In this document: positions 16,397 through 25,702 of the stretch, piece after piece
Layout of the letters: every line of letters begins with the position of its first letter
Position numbering within the stretch: the first letter of the stretch is position 1
Made by a program: the position numbers and the translations under genes
Notes under the pieces: model-generated
What the model saw: only the letters and a program-made list of their open reading frames with translations
The model's database searches: none
What the model was told of the DNA's origin: nothing
DNA from: Streptosporangiaceae bacterium
GTDB taxonomy: Bacteria; Actinomycetota; Actinomycetes; Streptosporangiales; Streptosporangiaceae
Direction of reading: 5' to 3'
DNA length: 39,180 nucleotides
Assembly: GCA_019239975.1 (NCBI GenBank)
Contig: JAFAZE010000118.1
Span: 1 to 39,180 of the forward strand

Positions 16397-17665
16397 ATGG
16401 ATGATGCGTGGACGTGGTGGCACCGCTGGCGGCAATCGCCGGCCGGTGACGCGGTCTTCGCGCTCGCCATGACCGCGCTGCTCGTCTACGGCTCCTACGG
16501 CGAGGCCCATCCGAACCGGCCGCAGAGCTACTTTGTCAACGGCCACCACGTGCCATACACCCCAGCGGCCGCGTATCTCCTGGTTGTCGCGGCGTGCCTG
16601 GCGCTGGCCTGGCGGCGCCGCTGGCCTGCCGCGGTGCTTGTGGTGTCGGCGACCGCAGTGGCCATCTACTCGCTGCTGGGCTACGTGAACGGAGCCGCGC
16701 TGCTCGCCCCGGTTGCCGCGCTGTACTCGCTCGCCACACGGATCAGCGTGAGGCGGGCGATCGCGTGGTCGGCCGGAACGCTGATCGTGCTGATGCTGGC
16801 GTCGCTGGCCGCAAACCCGTTCGGCGGGTTCGGCGGCGGGTTCGACATCATGCCCTTCGTCGCCGCCGCCGCCTGCTTCGCCGGCATTGCGGTGGGCAAT
16901 CGCCGCGCCTACATCAACTCGCTGCGCGACAGCGCCGAGCGGGATGCCCAGCGCCGCATCGACGAGGAGCGGCTGCGGATCGCCCGGGAACTGCACGATG
17001 TGGTGGCGCACACGATGGCCACGATCAGCGTGCAGGCGGCTGCCGCCGCCCACGTGCTGACCGAGCGCCCGGAGCAGGCGGCCGAGTCGCTGGCCGCGAT
17101 CCGCGCGGCGAGCAAGGACGGCCTGCGCGAACTGCGCGCCATCTTGAACGTGCTCCGCCAGGCCGGTGAGGCCGCCGACCCCACCGAGCCCGCGCCCGGC
17201 CTGGCAGGGCTCGACGCGCTGGCCGCCGGGGTCAGGCAGGCCGGCCTCCCGGTCACCGTGACCGTCACCGGCCGGCCGCGCCCGCTGCCGGCCATCACCG
17301 ACCTGGCCGCCTTCCGGATCATCCAGGAGGCGCTGACCAACTCGATCCGGCACGCCGGGGCCGCCGCCGCCGAGGTGTCGCTGAACTACGGCGAAACCGA
17401 CCTGCGGCTGGAGGTCACCGACACCGGCCGCGGCGTGGCCGGCGACTGGACGGCGCCTGATGGCTCGCCGGGTTCTGGGCCCGGGCACGGGCTGCGCGGC
17501 ATGCGTGAACGTGCCGCCGCCGCCGGCGGAACGGTCGAGACCGGGCCGGGGCCATCCGGCGGGTTCCGGGTCGCCGCACGCCTCCCGGCCGGGAGAAGCC
17601 CGGCACGGGGCGAGCCCGCGCCACCCGCCATCAGCACAGCCTCGGGACAGGGGGCACGCCGGTGA
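16397..17665 (+). CDS. Sensor histidine kinase (NarL/DesK type)
   Basis: A 422-residue membrane kinase. About four to five hydrophobic segments (between 18 and 165), with a short external loop around 35-55, act as the sensor. The HisKA_3 dimerisation helix carries ERLRIARELHDVVAHT with phospho-accepting His200. The HATPase domain has the N box NSIRHA, the G1-like DTGRGV and GHGLRGMRERA. It autophosphorylates and passes phosphate to the regulator encoded next. The ATG at 16397 is chosen because residues before it do not look like protein; an ATG at 16361 is in frame but has its GGAAGG almost touching. Its TGA overlaps the GTG of the regulator. With an adjacent divergent MMPL pump it probably senses an envelope or drug signal. 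Confidence 0.9.
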   Translation: MDDAWTWWHRWRQSPAGDAVFALAMTALLVYGSYGEAHPNRPQSYFVNGHHVPYTPAAAYLLVVAACLALAWRRRWPAAVLVVSATAVAIYSLLGYVNGAALLAPVAALYSLATRISVRRAIAWSAGTLIVLMLASLAANPFGGFGGGFDIMPFVAAAACFAGIAVGNRRAYINSLRDSAERDAQRRIDEERLRIARELHDVVAHTMATISVQAAAAAHVLTERPEQAAESLAAIRAASKDGLRELRAILNVLRQAGEAADPTEPAPGLAGLDALAAGVRQAGLPVTVTVTGRPRPLPAITDLAAFRIIQEALTNSIRHAGAAAAEVSLNYGETDLRLEVTDTGRGVAGDWTAPDGSPGSGPGHGLRGMRERAAAAGGTVETGPGPSGGFRVAARLPAGRSPARGEPAPPAISTASGQGARR

Positions 17666-18360
17666 TCCGGGTGCTGCTCGCCGACGACCAGGCGCTGATC
17701 AGGGCGGGCTTCCGTGTCCTCCTCGATGCCGCCGGGGACCTGGAGGTGGTCGGTGAGGCGGTCAACGGCGAGCAGGCGGTCGAGCTGGCCCGCCGCGAGC
17801 GGGCCGACGTCGTGCTGATGGATATCCGGATGCCCGGGGTCGACGGCCTCGAGGCCACCCGGCGGATCGCCGCGGACGACGACCTCGCCGGGGTGAAGGT
17901 CGTCATCCTGACCACTTTTGAGTCCGACGAGTACGTCTACCAGGCGCTCCGCGCCGGCGCCAGCGGTTTCCTTGTGAAGGACACCGAGCCGGAGGACCTG
18001 ATCCGCGCGGTCCGCGTGGTGGCGGGCGGCGACGCGCTGCTGTCGCCGAGCGTGACCCGCCGGCTGATCACATCTCTCGCCAGCCGACCCGGCCTGGGCG
18101 GCCAGCCGGGACGGCCCGTCATGCCCGGCCCGAGCCTGTCCCGGCTGACCGAGCGGGAGCGTGAGGTGCTCGGGCTGGTCGCGGCGGGCCTGTCCAACGA
18201 CGAGATCGCCGCCCACCTGTTCCTCAGCCCGCTCACCACAAAGACCCACGTGAGCCGCATCATGACCAAGCTCGGCGCGCGGGACCGCGCGCAGCTGGTC
18301 GTCATGGCCTACGAGAGCGGCCTCGTCGTCCCCGGCTCAGCAGCTTCCTCACCCGCTTAG
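17662..18360 (+). CDS. Response regulator, NarL/LuxR type
   Basis: A 232-residue regulator starting at GTG, overlapping the kinase stop by 4 bp (GTGA), so translation is coupled. The receiver has the acidic pair Asp9-Asp10, phospho-acceptor Asp54 (VLMDIRMPGVDG), the conserved Thr in VVILTTF and Lys in FLVKD. A Gly/Pro linker (about 135-155) leads to a LuxR helix-turn-helix, LTEREREVLGLVAAGLS, then NDEIAAHLFLSPLTTKTHVS. It should bind symmetric sites as a dimer when phosphorylated; the GAGTAC repeats upstream of the kinase are the natural candidates. The gene ends 7 bp from the convergent LuxR-ATPase gene, leaving no room for a separate terminator. Confidence 0.95.
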   Translation: MIRVLLADDQALIRAGFRVLLDAAGDLEVVGEAVNGEQAVELARRERADVVLMDIRMPGVDGLEATRRIAADDDLAGVKVVILTTFESDEYVYQALRAGASGFLVKDTEPEDLIRAVRVVAGGDALLSPSVTRRLITSLASRPGLGGQPGRPVMPGPSLSRLTEREREVLGLVAAGLSNDEIAAHLFLSPLTTKTHVSRIMTKLGARDRAQLVVMAYESGLVVPGSAASSPA

Positions 18361-18367
18361 GAGAGCG

Positions 18368-20782
18368 CTAGCGATCCGGAACCGCCATCCATCCGGCGAT
18401 CTGGGTTCGTGAGTTGAAGCCGAGCTTGTTCATGATGCTGCGGACATGGCTTTCGACGGTGCGCTCGGAGATGAACAGCCGCGCGCCGATCTCCTTGTTG
18501 CTCAGGCCGTCGGCCACCAGCCGCGCGACATCGGTTTCCCGTTGCCGGAGAACTCCGGCGCTCCCGTGAGCCGAAGCTGCGACCGCCGGAGGAGCGGCTT
18601 CACGGAGCGCGAGCCTCACCGCGGCATCTCGGCTGAGCTGATGTCCGGCCTTGAATTCGGTCTCGAATTTCGGCGGACCGAGCGCCGCCGTCACCGATGC
18701 CCTGGCCTGCGCCAGTGCCGGGGCCATGCCCGCGTTGATGCGGGCCCCGGCCTCGGCGCGGAGGTTCTCCATCGCTCCGAGGAGCTGCGCGGCCAGCCGC
18801 GGCTCGCGTGCCCTCGCCGCACAGCAGCCCAGCCCCCCGATCAGGTGGCACTGTGCCACCCGGTCGTCGAGCTGGCGGGCGATCCGCAGGCCTTCGGCAA
18901 GCCGCTGCCCGGACTCGCGAAGGTCCCCGGAGATCAGCGCGGCGAAGCCCTGGTTCAGCAGCATCATGCCGAGGCTGTACAAGTCACCGGCCTCGCGGCT
19001 GAGCCGGGCGCCCTGCGAGGCGGCGGACCTGACGGCGCCGAGATCGCCGTCGAGGAGGCCGTTGAGCGCCCGGGCCTGGTGCATCATGAGCGTGGTTCCC
19101 AGGTCATCCAGGCCGTCGGCGGCGACCCGGGCCTCGTCGAGCAGCCGCGTTGAGGACGCGCGATCCCCGGCCATGTTGGTGGCGATCGACGCCATGGCGA
19201 GCGATCGCGACAGCGCGTCCTGCTGTCCCGCCGCCCGGGCCGCGGTCACCGCGCGTTCGAGCGCAGGCCTCGCGACCGCTGGATCGTTCTGCAATACGGC
19301 GAGAAAGCCACGGAGGAAGTATGCCCACGGGGACGCGGCGGGTTTGGCCTCCCGAGCGAGCAGCTCGTCGAGCCACCGCACGCCCTCGGCCGTCGCGCGA
19401 GTGATCCAGTACCACCTCAGGCGGGTGGCGAGATCGATGCCGCGCCGGGAGTCCTCGTGGTCCGTAAGGCGCCGGAGGACAGCCCGGATGTTGTCGATTT
19501 CCAGCTCCATCCATGCGAGCCACTCGAGCAGCCGATACCGTCCCTCCACCGCGAAGCGCGCGCACCGCGACAGGTAGTAGTCGGCGCAGCGCCGTTCGAC
19601 GGCGTCCTCCTCGCCCGCCTCGCGCAGCCTGAGACGCGCGTATTCCCGCATCGTCTCGTGCAGCCGGTAGCAGGCGGCGCCGTCGGCGTCCTGCCTGATC
19701 ACCAGCGACTTGTCGATCAGCGACGCCAGCAGGTCCAGCGCGCGCGCCGCCGGCACATCGCCGGAGCAGCACACCGGCTCGACGTCCTCCAGCGTGAACC
19801 GGCCCGCGAACACGCACAGCCGCCTCAGCAGCGTCCGCTCGGCCAGCGTCAGCAGGTCGTAGCTCCATTCGATGGTGGTGCGCAGCGTCTGGTGGCGCGG
19901 GAGCGCGGCCCGGCTTCCGCCGGTGAGCAGGCCGAACCTGTCCGTTAGGCGGTCGAGGATCTGCTCGGGCCCCAGCGCCCGCGTCCTGACCGCCGCCAGC
20001 TCGATCGCCAGGGGCAGCCCGTCGAGCCGGCGGCACAGGGCGGCGACCGCCGCCCGGTTGGCGGCGGTCAGCTCGAAGTGTCCCGATGCCGCCGCCGCCC
20101 GCTCGGTGAAGAGCATGACGGCCTCGTTCTGGCGCAGCTGGGCGAGCGCCTCGGCGGCGTCCGGTGACGGCAGCTCGAGCGGCGGGACCGGCAGCACGTG
20201 CTCACCGGTCACCGAGAGCGGCTCCCGGCTGGTCGCGATCACCCGGACTCCCGGTGCCGTCCTGATCACCTCGCTGACGAGCTGAGCGGCCGCTTCGAGC
20301 AGGTGCTCGCAGTTGTCGAGGACCAGCAGCAGCTCCTTGTCCCTGAGGTACGAACGCAGCAGGGCCAGCGGGTCGGTCGCGGCCTGGTGGCGGAGGTCGA
20401 GGGCGGCCATGACGGCGTTGCCGACGAGCGCCGGATCCTGGAGCTCAGCGAGATCGACCATCCAGGCGCCGCCCGGCCAGCCGCGTCCAAGGTCGGTCGC
20501 GATGCGGACCGCAAGGCGGGTCTTACCCACGCCGCCCGGCCCGACGAGGCTGACCAGGCGCGCGGCCGCCAGCTTCTTCCTGGCTTCGGTCAGTTCCTGG
20601 CGACGGCCGACGAAGCTCGTCACCTCGGCAGGCAGGCTGCCCGGCCGGTGGGCGGATCTGGGCACGGGACCGAACGTACTACGACCTCGGTGCCGCTGGC
20701 TCAGTACCGGTTCAGGGATTTCACCGATGGCAGCGCTCCGCGTGCTCCCTAGGCTCCGGAGCATGATCGCACAGCATTCCAC
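18368..20782 (-). CDS. LuxR-family transcriptional regulator with NTPase and helical repeats
   Basis: Up to 804 residues. After a poorly conserved N-terminus there is FVGRRQEL (57-64), the P-loop GPGGVGKT (81-88) and a Walker B LLLVLDNCEHLLEA, i.e. an AAA/NB-ARC-like switch, followed by TPR-like helices (about 400-700) and a C-terminal LuxR helix-turn-helix (LRQRETDVARLVADGLSNK). There is no N-terminal OmpR-type DNA-binding domain, separating it from SARPs. The start is uncertain: 20782 has only weak ribosome-site likeness, with ATG 20764 and GTG 20665 as alternatives. A later start would leave a more normal promoter gap to the divergent gene at 20798. It probably senses a ligand through the repeats and controls a nearby gene. 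Confidence 0.9.
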   Translation of the reverse strand: MECCAIMLRSLGSTRSAAIGEIPEPVLSQRHRGRSTFGPVPRSAHRPGSLPAEVTSFVGRRQELTEARKKLAAARLVSLVGPGGVGKTRLAVRIATDLGRGWPGGAWMVDLAELQDPALVGNAVMAALDLRHQAATDPLALLRSYLRDKELLLVLDNCEHLLEAAAQLVSEVIRTAPGVRVIATSREPLSVTGEHVLPVPPLELPSPDAAEALAQLRQNEAVMLFTERAAAASGHFELTAANRAAVAALCRRLDGLPLAIELAAVRTRALGPEQILDRLTDRFGLLTGGSRAALPRHQTLRTTIEWSYDLLTLAERTLLRRLCVFAGRFTLEDVEPVCCSGDVPAARALDLLASLIDKSLVIRQDADGAACYRLHETMREYARLRLREAGEEDAVERRCADYYLSRCARFAVEGRYRLLEWLAWMELEIDNIRAVLRRLTDHEDSRRGIDLATRLRWYWITRATAEGVRWLDELLAREAKPAASPWAYFLRGFLAVLQNDPAVARPALERAVTAARAAGQQDALSRSLAMASIATNMAGDRASSTRLLDEARVAADGLDDLGTTLMMHQARALNGLLDGDLGAVRSAASQGARLSREAGDLYSLGMMLLNQGFAALISGDLRESGQRLAEGLRIARQLDDRVAQCHLIGGLGCCAARAREPRLAAQLLGAMENLRAEAGARINAGMAPALAQARASVTAALGPPKFETEFKAGHQLSRDAAVRLALREAAPPAVAASAHGSAGVLRQRETDVARLVADGLSNKEIGARLFISERTVESHVRSIMNKLGFNSRTQIAGWMAVPDR

Positions 20783-20797
20783 CCAGGAAGGTCACTG

Positions 20798-21553
20798 ATG
20801 GATTCCATCGTTGGTGCTTCGCCGCGCCAGCTGGCCAGGACAGCCGGTGCCCTCTACCTGATCAATATCATTTTCGGCGCCTTCGCCATCGGCGTGGTTC
20901 CCGCCATACTGATCGTGCCCGATGCGGCAGCCGCGGCCCACAACATCCAGACCCACGAGCTGCTGTACCGGCTCGGCCTGGCAGCGCACGTCGTGGTCAC
21001 CCTGACCAATATCCCGATGGCGGTCATCTTTTATGACCTGCTCAAAGTGGTGAACCGGAGGCTTGCGCTGCTGGATGTGTTCTTCACCCTGGTCGCGACC
21101 TCCGTTGAGGCCGCAGGCCTGCTCGGCGAGTTCACACCTGTGGTCCTCCTGGGCAACAGGCACTATGCGAGCGTTCTTCCGCCGGCGCAGCTGCACGCGC
21201 TGGCGTACCTGCCCGGCGATCTGTCGACGATCGACTACAGCATTTACGGGGTGTTCTACGGCTTTGACATCCTCTGCGTCGCATACCTGGTGTTCAGGTC
21301 GACGTTCCTGCCCAGAGCCATCGGCGTCCTGCTGGCGATCGACACCCTGGCCTATTTGACCGACGGCTTCACGGACTTTCTCGCACCAGGGTTTGCCGCC
21401 CATCTGGTTCCATGGATCGGGCTGCCCACGATTATCGGTGAAGGATCGCTATGCCTGTGGCTCCTGGTGGTCGGCGTGGACGTCCAGCGCTGGAAAGAGC
21501 GGGCGAGCGCGGCAATCCGGATGCGCTCCATCCAGGCGGAGGAACTGGCATGA
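20798..21553 (+). CDS. DUF4386 family membrane protein
   Basis: A 251-residue protein with six or so hydrophobic segments and the DUF4386 landmarks: an N-terminal RTAGALYLINIIFGAFA, TNIPMAVIFYDLLKVVNRRLALLDVFF and YLVFRSTFLPRAIGVLL with TDGFTDFLAPG. The biochemical role of this family is not known to me. AGGAAGG lies about 8 bp before the ATG. It is divergent from the LuxR-ATPase gene with at most 15 bp between annotated starts, so the promoter of one must lie within the other's leader or coding part, suggesting control by that regulator. Confidence 0.9.
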   Translation: MDSIVGASPRQLARTAGALYLINIIFGAFAIGVVPAILIVPDAAAAAHNIQTHELLYRLGLAAHVVVTLTNIPMAVIFYDLLKVVNRRLALLDVFFTLVATSVEAAGLLGEFTPVVLLGNRHYASVLPPAQLHALAYLPGDLSTIDYSIYGVFYGFDILCVAYLVFRSTFLPRAIGVLLAIDTLAYLTDGFTDFLAPGFAAHLVPWIGLPTIIGEGSLCLWLLVVGVDVQRWKERASAAIRMRSIQAEELA

Positions 21554-21676
21554 AACCATCGTCCGCCGCGCTGGGGCCGCACATGGCACTCGGCGCCTGG
21601 TTTCCGGCAGGCTCTCGGTGAACCGCCCGGTCGCCCGCGCCGTTGATAATGGCTGTGACGGGAATGGGGCGCGGTT

Positions 21677-24523
21677 GTGGCCGATCGAAACGGCTCGCCG
21701 CGGTTTGAAGTACTGGGGCCGCTGCGGGCGTTCCGGGGGGAGACAGAACTTGTGCTGGGCTGGCCGCGTCAGCGGGCGGTGCTGGCAGCACTGCTGCTGC
21801 GCGCGGGCCAGGTCGTTTCGCGAGATGAACTGATTGACGCGGTATGGGGCGCCGACCCGCCGCCGACCGCGGTCAACGTCGTGCACGCGTATATCGCCGG
21901 CTTGCGCAGGGCACTCGAGCCGGGCCAGGAACCTCGTGCCCGCGGCAGGCTGCTCGCCTCGGTGCGTCCGGGGTACGTGCTGCACATCGCCGAGAGCCAC
22001 CTGGACCTCGAGGTGGCCGAGCGTCATCTGGACACCGCCCGGCGGGCGAAGGCCGCGGGGGACCTGCGGGCCGCCGTGGCCGCGCTCGGCACCGCGGTGG
22101 CGTTCTGGCGGGGTATCCCGCTGGGTGGCGTACCGGGGCCGCTGGCCCAGATAGAACGGGCCCGGCTGGCCGAGCTGCGGCTTACCGTGCAAGAGGATCG
22201 CGCCGAGACCATGCTGCGGCTCGGCGCGGCGGCGGACCTGGCCGGTGAACTCGCCTCGCTGGTCGCCGAGCATCCGTTCCGTGAGCGGCTGGCCAGCTTG
22301 CTGATGCGGGCTCTGTACCAATCCGGGCGTCAGGCGGAGGCGCTCGACGTGTACCGGTCCACGCGGCGGATTCTGGCCCAGGAACTCGGCATTGAGCCGG
22401 GCCTGAGCCTGCGGCGGCTGCACGATGACATCCTCAGGAACCGCGATATCACGGGTTCGCTGAACGGTGCCGCCTCGCAGGTGACCGCGGCACCAGTGGT
22501 ACCCCGGCAGCTGCCGGCCGCTCCCCGGCAGTTCACCGGCCGGCGCCCCGAGCTGAGCATGCTGGCGGAACTGGCCCGGGAAGCGGTGACGGAGGGCGCT
22601 GTGGTGATCGCAGCGATCGGCGGTACCGCCGGGATAGGCAAGTCCGCCCTGGCTGTGCAGTTCGCCCACATGGTCGCCGACGAGTTTCCCGATGGGCAGC
22701 TCTATGCCGACCTGCGCGGATCGGGCGCCGACCCGGCGCCCGCGCAGGAGGTGATCCGCGTGTTCCTCGACGCGTTTTCCGTCGAGCCCGCGCGCATACC
22801 GGCCGATCCACGATCACAGGCGGCCCTGTACCGCAGCGTGCTGGCCGGCAAGAAGGTACTGCTGGTGCTGGACGACACCGGCGATGAGGACCAGGTACGC
22901 CCCCTGCTCCCCGGCGGCGGCTGCCTGGTGATCGTCACCAGCCGCCGCCGGCTGACTGGCCTGGCCGCGGCCCACGGTGCCACATTGCTCACCCTTGATG
23001 TGCTCGGCAAGGACGAGGCTCGCGACCTGCTTGGCCGCCGCATTGGCACGCGGCGCGTTTCCGCCGAGCCAGCGGCGACGGAGGAGCTGGCCGAGCTGTG
23101 TGCGCGCCTTCCCCTCGCGCTGAGTATCGCCGCTGCCCGCGCCGCGGGCCGTCCGCAGCTGTCTCTGGCCAGGCTGGCCGCCGGCCTGCGGGATGAAGGC
23201 GCCCGCCTGGACATCCTCGACGCGGACGAATCGGCCGGCAGCGTACGCTCGGCGTTCTCGTGGTCGTACAAGGCGCTCAGCGCGCCGGCCGCGCGTATGT
23301 TCCGGCTGCTGGGCATCCATCCCGGGCCTGACGTGACCATCGCGGCCGCGGCCAGCCTTGCCGCGGTGACAGCCGCGCAGGCCCGCGGCATCCTGGCTGA
23401 ACTGGACCGGGAGCATCTGATCACCGAGCATGTGCCCGGCAGGTTCGCCTTTCACGACCTGCTGCGCGCCTACGCCGCGGAGCAGGCTCAGGCCCAGGAC
23501 GGTGCGGCAGAACGTGAGGTGGCGATCCACCGGATCCTCGACCACTACCTGTCGACCGCCCGGGCCGCCGCGATGTGGCTGCACCAGGGGCGCGAGCCGC
23601 CATTTCCGGCCGATCCGTGGCCGGGCGTGGTGCCGGAACCTCTGGCCAGCGACGAGGAGGCGCTGGCGTGGTTCGAGGCCGAGTACCAGGTCCTGCTCGC
23701 GGCCGTCACGCTCGCCGCCGGCCAGGGCTTTGACAGACACGCCTGGCAGCTTCCGTGGTGCCTGGTGACGTTCCTCTACCGCCGGGGGCTATGGGACCAG
23801 TGGGCCGCCGCCGAGCATGCAGCGCTTGCCGCGGCGGGGCGCCTCGGAGACCTGGCCGGGCAGGCCCGCGCTCATCTGGACCTCGGCTACATCGGCGTCG
23901 TGTCCGGCTCCCACGAGGGGGCAGACGCTCACCTGCGGCGGGCGCTCGCCTTGTTCGGTCAGCTCAATGACCGAGAGGGGCAGGCCCGTGCACACAACGC
24001 CATGGCGGGTCTCCTGGAGGGTCAGCACCGTTACCTGGAAGCGATGCGCCACGCTCAGCTGTCCCTTGATCTCTACCTGACCATGGGCAACCGGGCCGCC
24101 CACGCGAACGCCCTCACCGAGGTCGGCTGGCTGCGAGCGCTGCTCGGTGATCACCAGGGGGCGATCAGCGACGCCACGCGCGCCCTGCGCCTGCACCGCG
24201 AACTCGGCAACCGCCATGGCGAGGCAGGCGCCTGGCATACCCTCGGATACGCACACCACGGAATGGGCCGCCACGCCATGGCGCTCAGCCGCTACCGCAA
24301 GGCGCTCGCCATCCGGCGCGAGCTGCGCGACCGCCAGCACGAAGCCGAGATCTTTGACCGCATCGGCGAAACGCAGCGTGCCCTGGGTCACCAGGGTGAG
24401 GCGCGGGAGGCGTGGCAGCAGGCCCTGACGATCCTCGAGGACCTGCGCCTTTCTGACGCCGATCTGATCCGCGCCAAGCTTGCCCACGCCGCGTTCGGCG
24501 ATCGGCACGATGCCCGCGCATGA
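21677..24523 (+). CDS. SARP/AfsR-type regulator (OmpR HTH, BTAD, NB-ARC, TPR)
   Basis: A 948-residue regulator starting at GTG with GAATGGGG upstream. Order of parts: winged-helix DNA-binding domain (about 8-95, FEVLGPLRAFRGETEL and DELIDAVWG), bacterial transcriptional activation domain (about 100-245, ending ELGIEPGLSLRRLH), NB-ARC ATPase (about 280-560; P-loop GTAGIGKSAL, Walker B VLLVLDDTGDEDQ), and tetratricopeptide repeats (about 640-940). Members of the AfsR/SARP group activate secondary-metabolite or development genes by recruiting RNA polymerase at direct repeats. No biosynthetic cluster is next to it, so the target may be elsewhere; pleiotropic action is possible. It stands 123 bp behind the DUF4386 gene in the same direction. 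Confidence 0.95.
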   Translation: MADRNGSPRFEVLGPLRAFRGETELVLGWPRQRAVLAALLLRAGQVVSRDELIDAVWGADPPPTAVNVVHAYIAGLRRALEPGQEPRARGRLLASVRPGYVLHIAESHLDLEVAERHLDTARRAKAAGDLRAAVAALGTAVAFWRGIPLGGVPGPLAQIERARLAELRLTVQEDRAETMLRLGAAADLAGELASLVAEHPFRERLASLLMRALYQSGRQAEALDVYRSTRRILAQELGIEPGLSLRRLHDDILRNRDITGSLNGAASQVTAAPVVPRQLPAAPRQFTGRRPELSMLAELAREAVTEGAVVIAAIGGTAGIGKSALAVQFAHMVADEFPDGQLYADLRGSGADPAPAQEVIRVFLDAFSVEPARIPADPRSQAALYRSVLAGKKVLLVLDDTGDEDQVRPLLPGGGCLVIVTSRRRLTGLAAAHGATLLTLDVLGKDEARDLLGRRIGTRRVSAEPAATEELAELCARLPLALSIAAARAAGRPQLSLARLAAGLRDEGARLDILDADESAGSVRSAFSWSYKALSAPAARMFRLLGIHPGPDVTIAAAASLAAVTAAQARGILAELDREHLITEHVPGRFAFHDLLRAYAAEQAQAQDGAAEREVAIHRILDHYLSTARAAAMWLHQGREPPFPADPWPGVVPEPLASDEEALAWFEAEYQVLLAAVTLAAGQGFDRHAWQLPWCLVTFLYRRGLWDQWAAAEHAALAAAGRLGDLAGQARAHLDLGYIGVVSGSHEGADAHLRRALALFGQLNDREGQARAHNAMAGLLEGQHRYLEAMRHAQLSLDLYLTMGNRAAHANALTEVGWLRALLGDHQGAISDATRALRLHRELGNRHGEAGAWHTLGYAHHGMGRHAMALSRYRKALAIRRELRDRQHEAEIFDRIGETQRALGHQGEAREAWQQALTILEDLRLSDADLIRAKLAHAAFGDRHDARA

Positions 24524-24620
24524 CCGGATGATCCTGCGCCCATCAAGCGGCCTTCAGGAAACCTTCACAGACTCTACGGTGGCCGCCGGACACGATGAAT
24601 GCACCTGTCGCCGGGAGGGG

Positions 24621-24643
24621 CCCAGCCTCGCGGGGGCGCTGGG
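24621..24643. terminator. Hairpin between convergent genes
   Basis: Arms CCCAGC and GCTGGG with an 11-nt G-rich loop, in the gap between the SARP gene (plus) and the VOC gene (minus). It could serve either strand. No T run. Confidence 0.35.
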
Positions 24644-24711
24644 TTCCTCCCCGGCAACTCCGGCAGGCCCTCGACCGTACCCGTATGGGCAAGACGCCAC
24701 CTCAGCGGCGG

Positions 24712-25107
24712 CTACCCGGCGCCGGGGCGCTCCTGGATGATCCAGTGGTTGCCGTCGGGGTCGGAGAAGAACACCATCGTGCTCCACGGCTCGTCGCTGC
24801 GGCCCGGCACCTGGACGCCGTTCTCGTAGTGGACGACCTCGCTGAGCGGAGCACCGAGCCTGGTCAGCTCCGCATGCGTGGCCACGACGTCGGGCACGAC
24901 GAGGGTCAGCCCGCGCAGCGGCTCGCCGCCGCCCCCGGCCAGCTGGATCGAGCAGCCGGACCCGGGCGGGGTGAGCTGGACGACGCGCATGCCCCCGGGA
25001 ACCACCCTGTCGACATCCACGCTGAATCCGAACTGCTTGCTGTAGAAGTCCTTCGCGCGGTCCACGTCGGAGACGGGAACCTGCACCACCTCGATCTTCA
25101 TCTCCAC
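24712..25107 (-). CDS. VOC-superfamily protein (glyoxalase/bleomycin-resistance fold)
   Basis: About 131 residues with one VOC repeat pair: VVQVPVSDVDRAKDFYSKQFGF at the N-terminus and STMVFFSDPDGNHWIIQERP at the C-terminus, the usual beta-alpha-beta-beta-beta halves. Such proteins are metal-dependent lyases, dioxygenases or drug binders; which one cannot be told. GTG at 25107 is preferred because AGGAGG is 9 bp upstream; ATG at 25101 is a near alternative, and the ATG at 25116 would abut the ribosome site. The frame stays open far upstream, but that part has no recognisable protein character. Isolated gene. Confidence 0.85.
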   Translation of the reverse strand: MEMKIEVVQVPVSDVDRAKDFYSKQFGFSVDVDRVVPGGMRVVQLTPPGSGCSIQLAGGGGEPLRGLTLVVPDVVATHAELTRLGAPLSEVVHYENGVQVPGRSDEPWSTMVFFSDPDGNHWIIQERPGAG

Positions 25108-25116
25108 GCTGGGCAT

Positions 25117-25481
25117 CCTCCTGCCGGTGCGATGTGCCGGCGCACGAGTGGTGCGCGCCGGCACCCACATCATTACCGGGACCGTTACCGGTGAGCTACA
25201 CGACCTCGACCGCATCCACGGCGTGTAGGGGATGCGCAGCCCCGCTCTGGGTGCGGCGCGCCACCCTCGCGCCCTTGCCGTTCCCAGAACCCGGTGCCCT
25301 CCCGGGTGCCACTCCTCGTCCCCTTCCCGGTTCTCGCGCCTGGCGGCGGCGCAGGACCGCCTGCTCTCCCCGGCGTCGTCCTGGCGTTTCCTCCATCCGG
25401 AGGGCTTACCGTGACGACGCTGAGGCGCGGGGCAACAAGACCGACCGGGTCGACGATCCCTTGAGCCCGGCTCCCACTTAT
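25117..25481. other. Gene-free GC-rich stretch
   Basis: No coding signature was found on either strand. Open frames crossing it are Arg/Pro/Gly-rich, lack a ribosome site and share no known motif. It separates the VOC gene from the 62-bp repeats. Confidence 0.5.
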
Positions 25482-25605
25482 GGGCACCTTTTTTCCACCA
25501 AACCGTTCTCTGTTTATGCGTCGTGGAATTTACGGGTCGAATGCGGCACCTTAGTTTCCACCACACCGTTCTCGCTGCCACGTGATGGAAATTAGGGGCC
25601 GTAAT
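25482..25605. repeat. Two imperfect tandem units of about 62 bp
   Basis: Copy one begins at about 25482 and copy two at about 25544. Both share GGCACCTT, TTTCCACCA, ACCGTTCTC, then TGGAA, TTA and GGG-CG in the same order and spacing; the GGCACC blocks are exactly 62 bp apart. A third weaker echo of the last part (GGAAGTCAGGGACCG) follows at about 25607. The units are AT-richer than their surroundings. Multi-copy end repeats of this style occur at termini of some IS21-like elements, but no transposase is present. Confidence 0.6.
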
Positions 25606-25702
25606 CGGAAGTCAGGGACCGTGATGGGGCGCGTTGTGAGATCGGAGGCCATGGACGAAACGGGCATAAGAGGCTTAGGCGGCAAATGGCCGCCGGCGCG
25701 GA

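Noticed and set aside
24712..25581. Long N-terminal extension of the VOC protein to 25581
   Set aside because: The extra residues are Arg-rich and run through the 62-bp repeats, while AGGAGG and the family start fit 25107.
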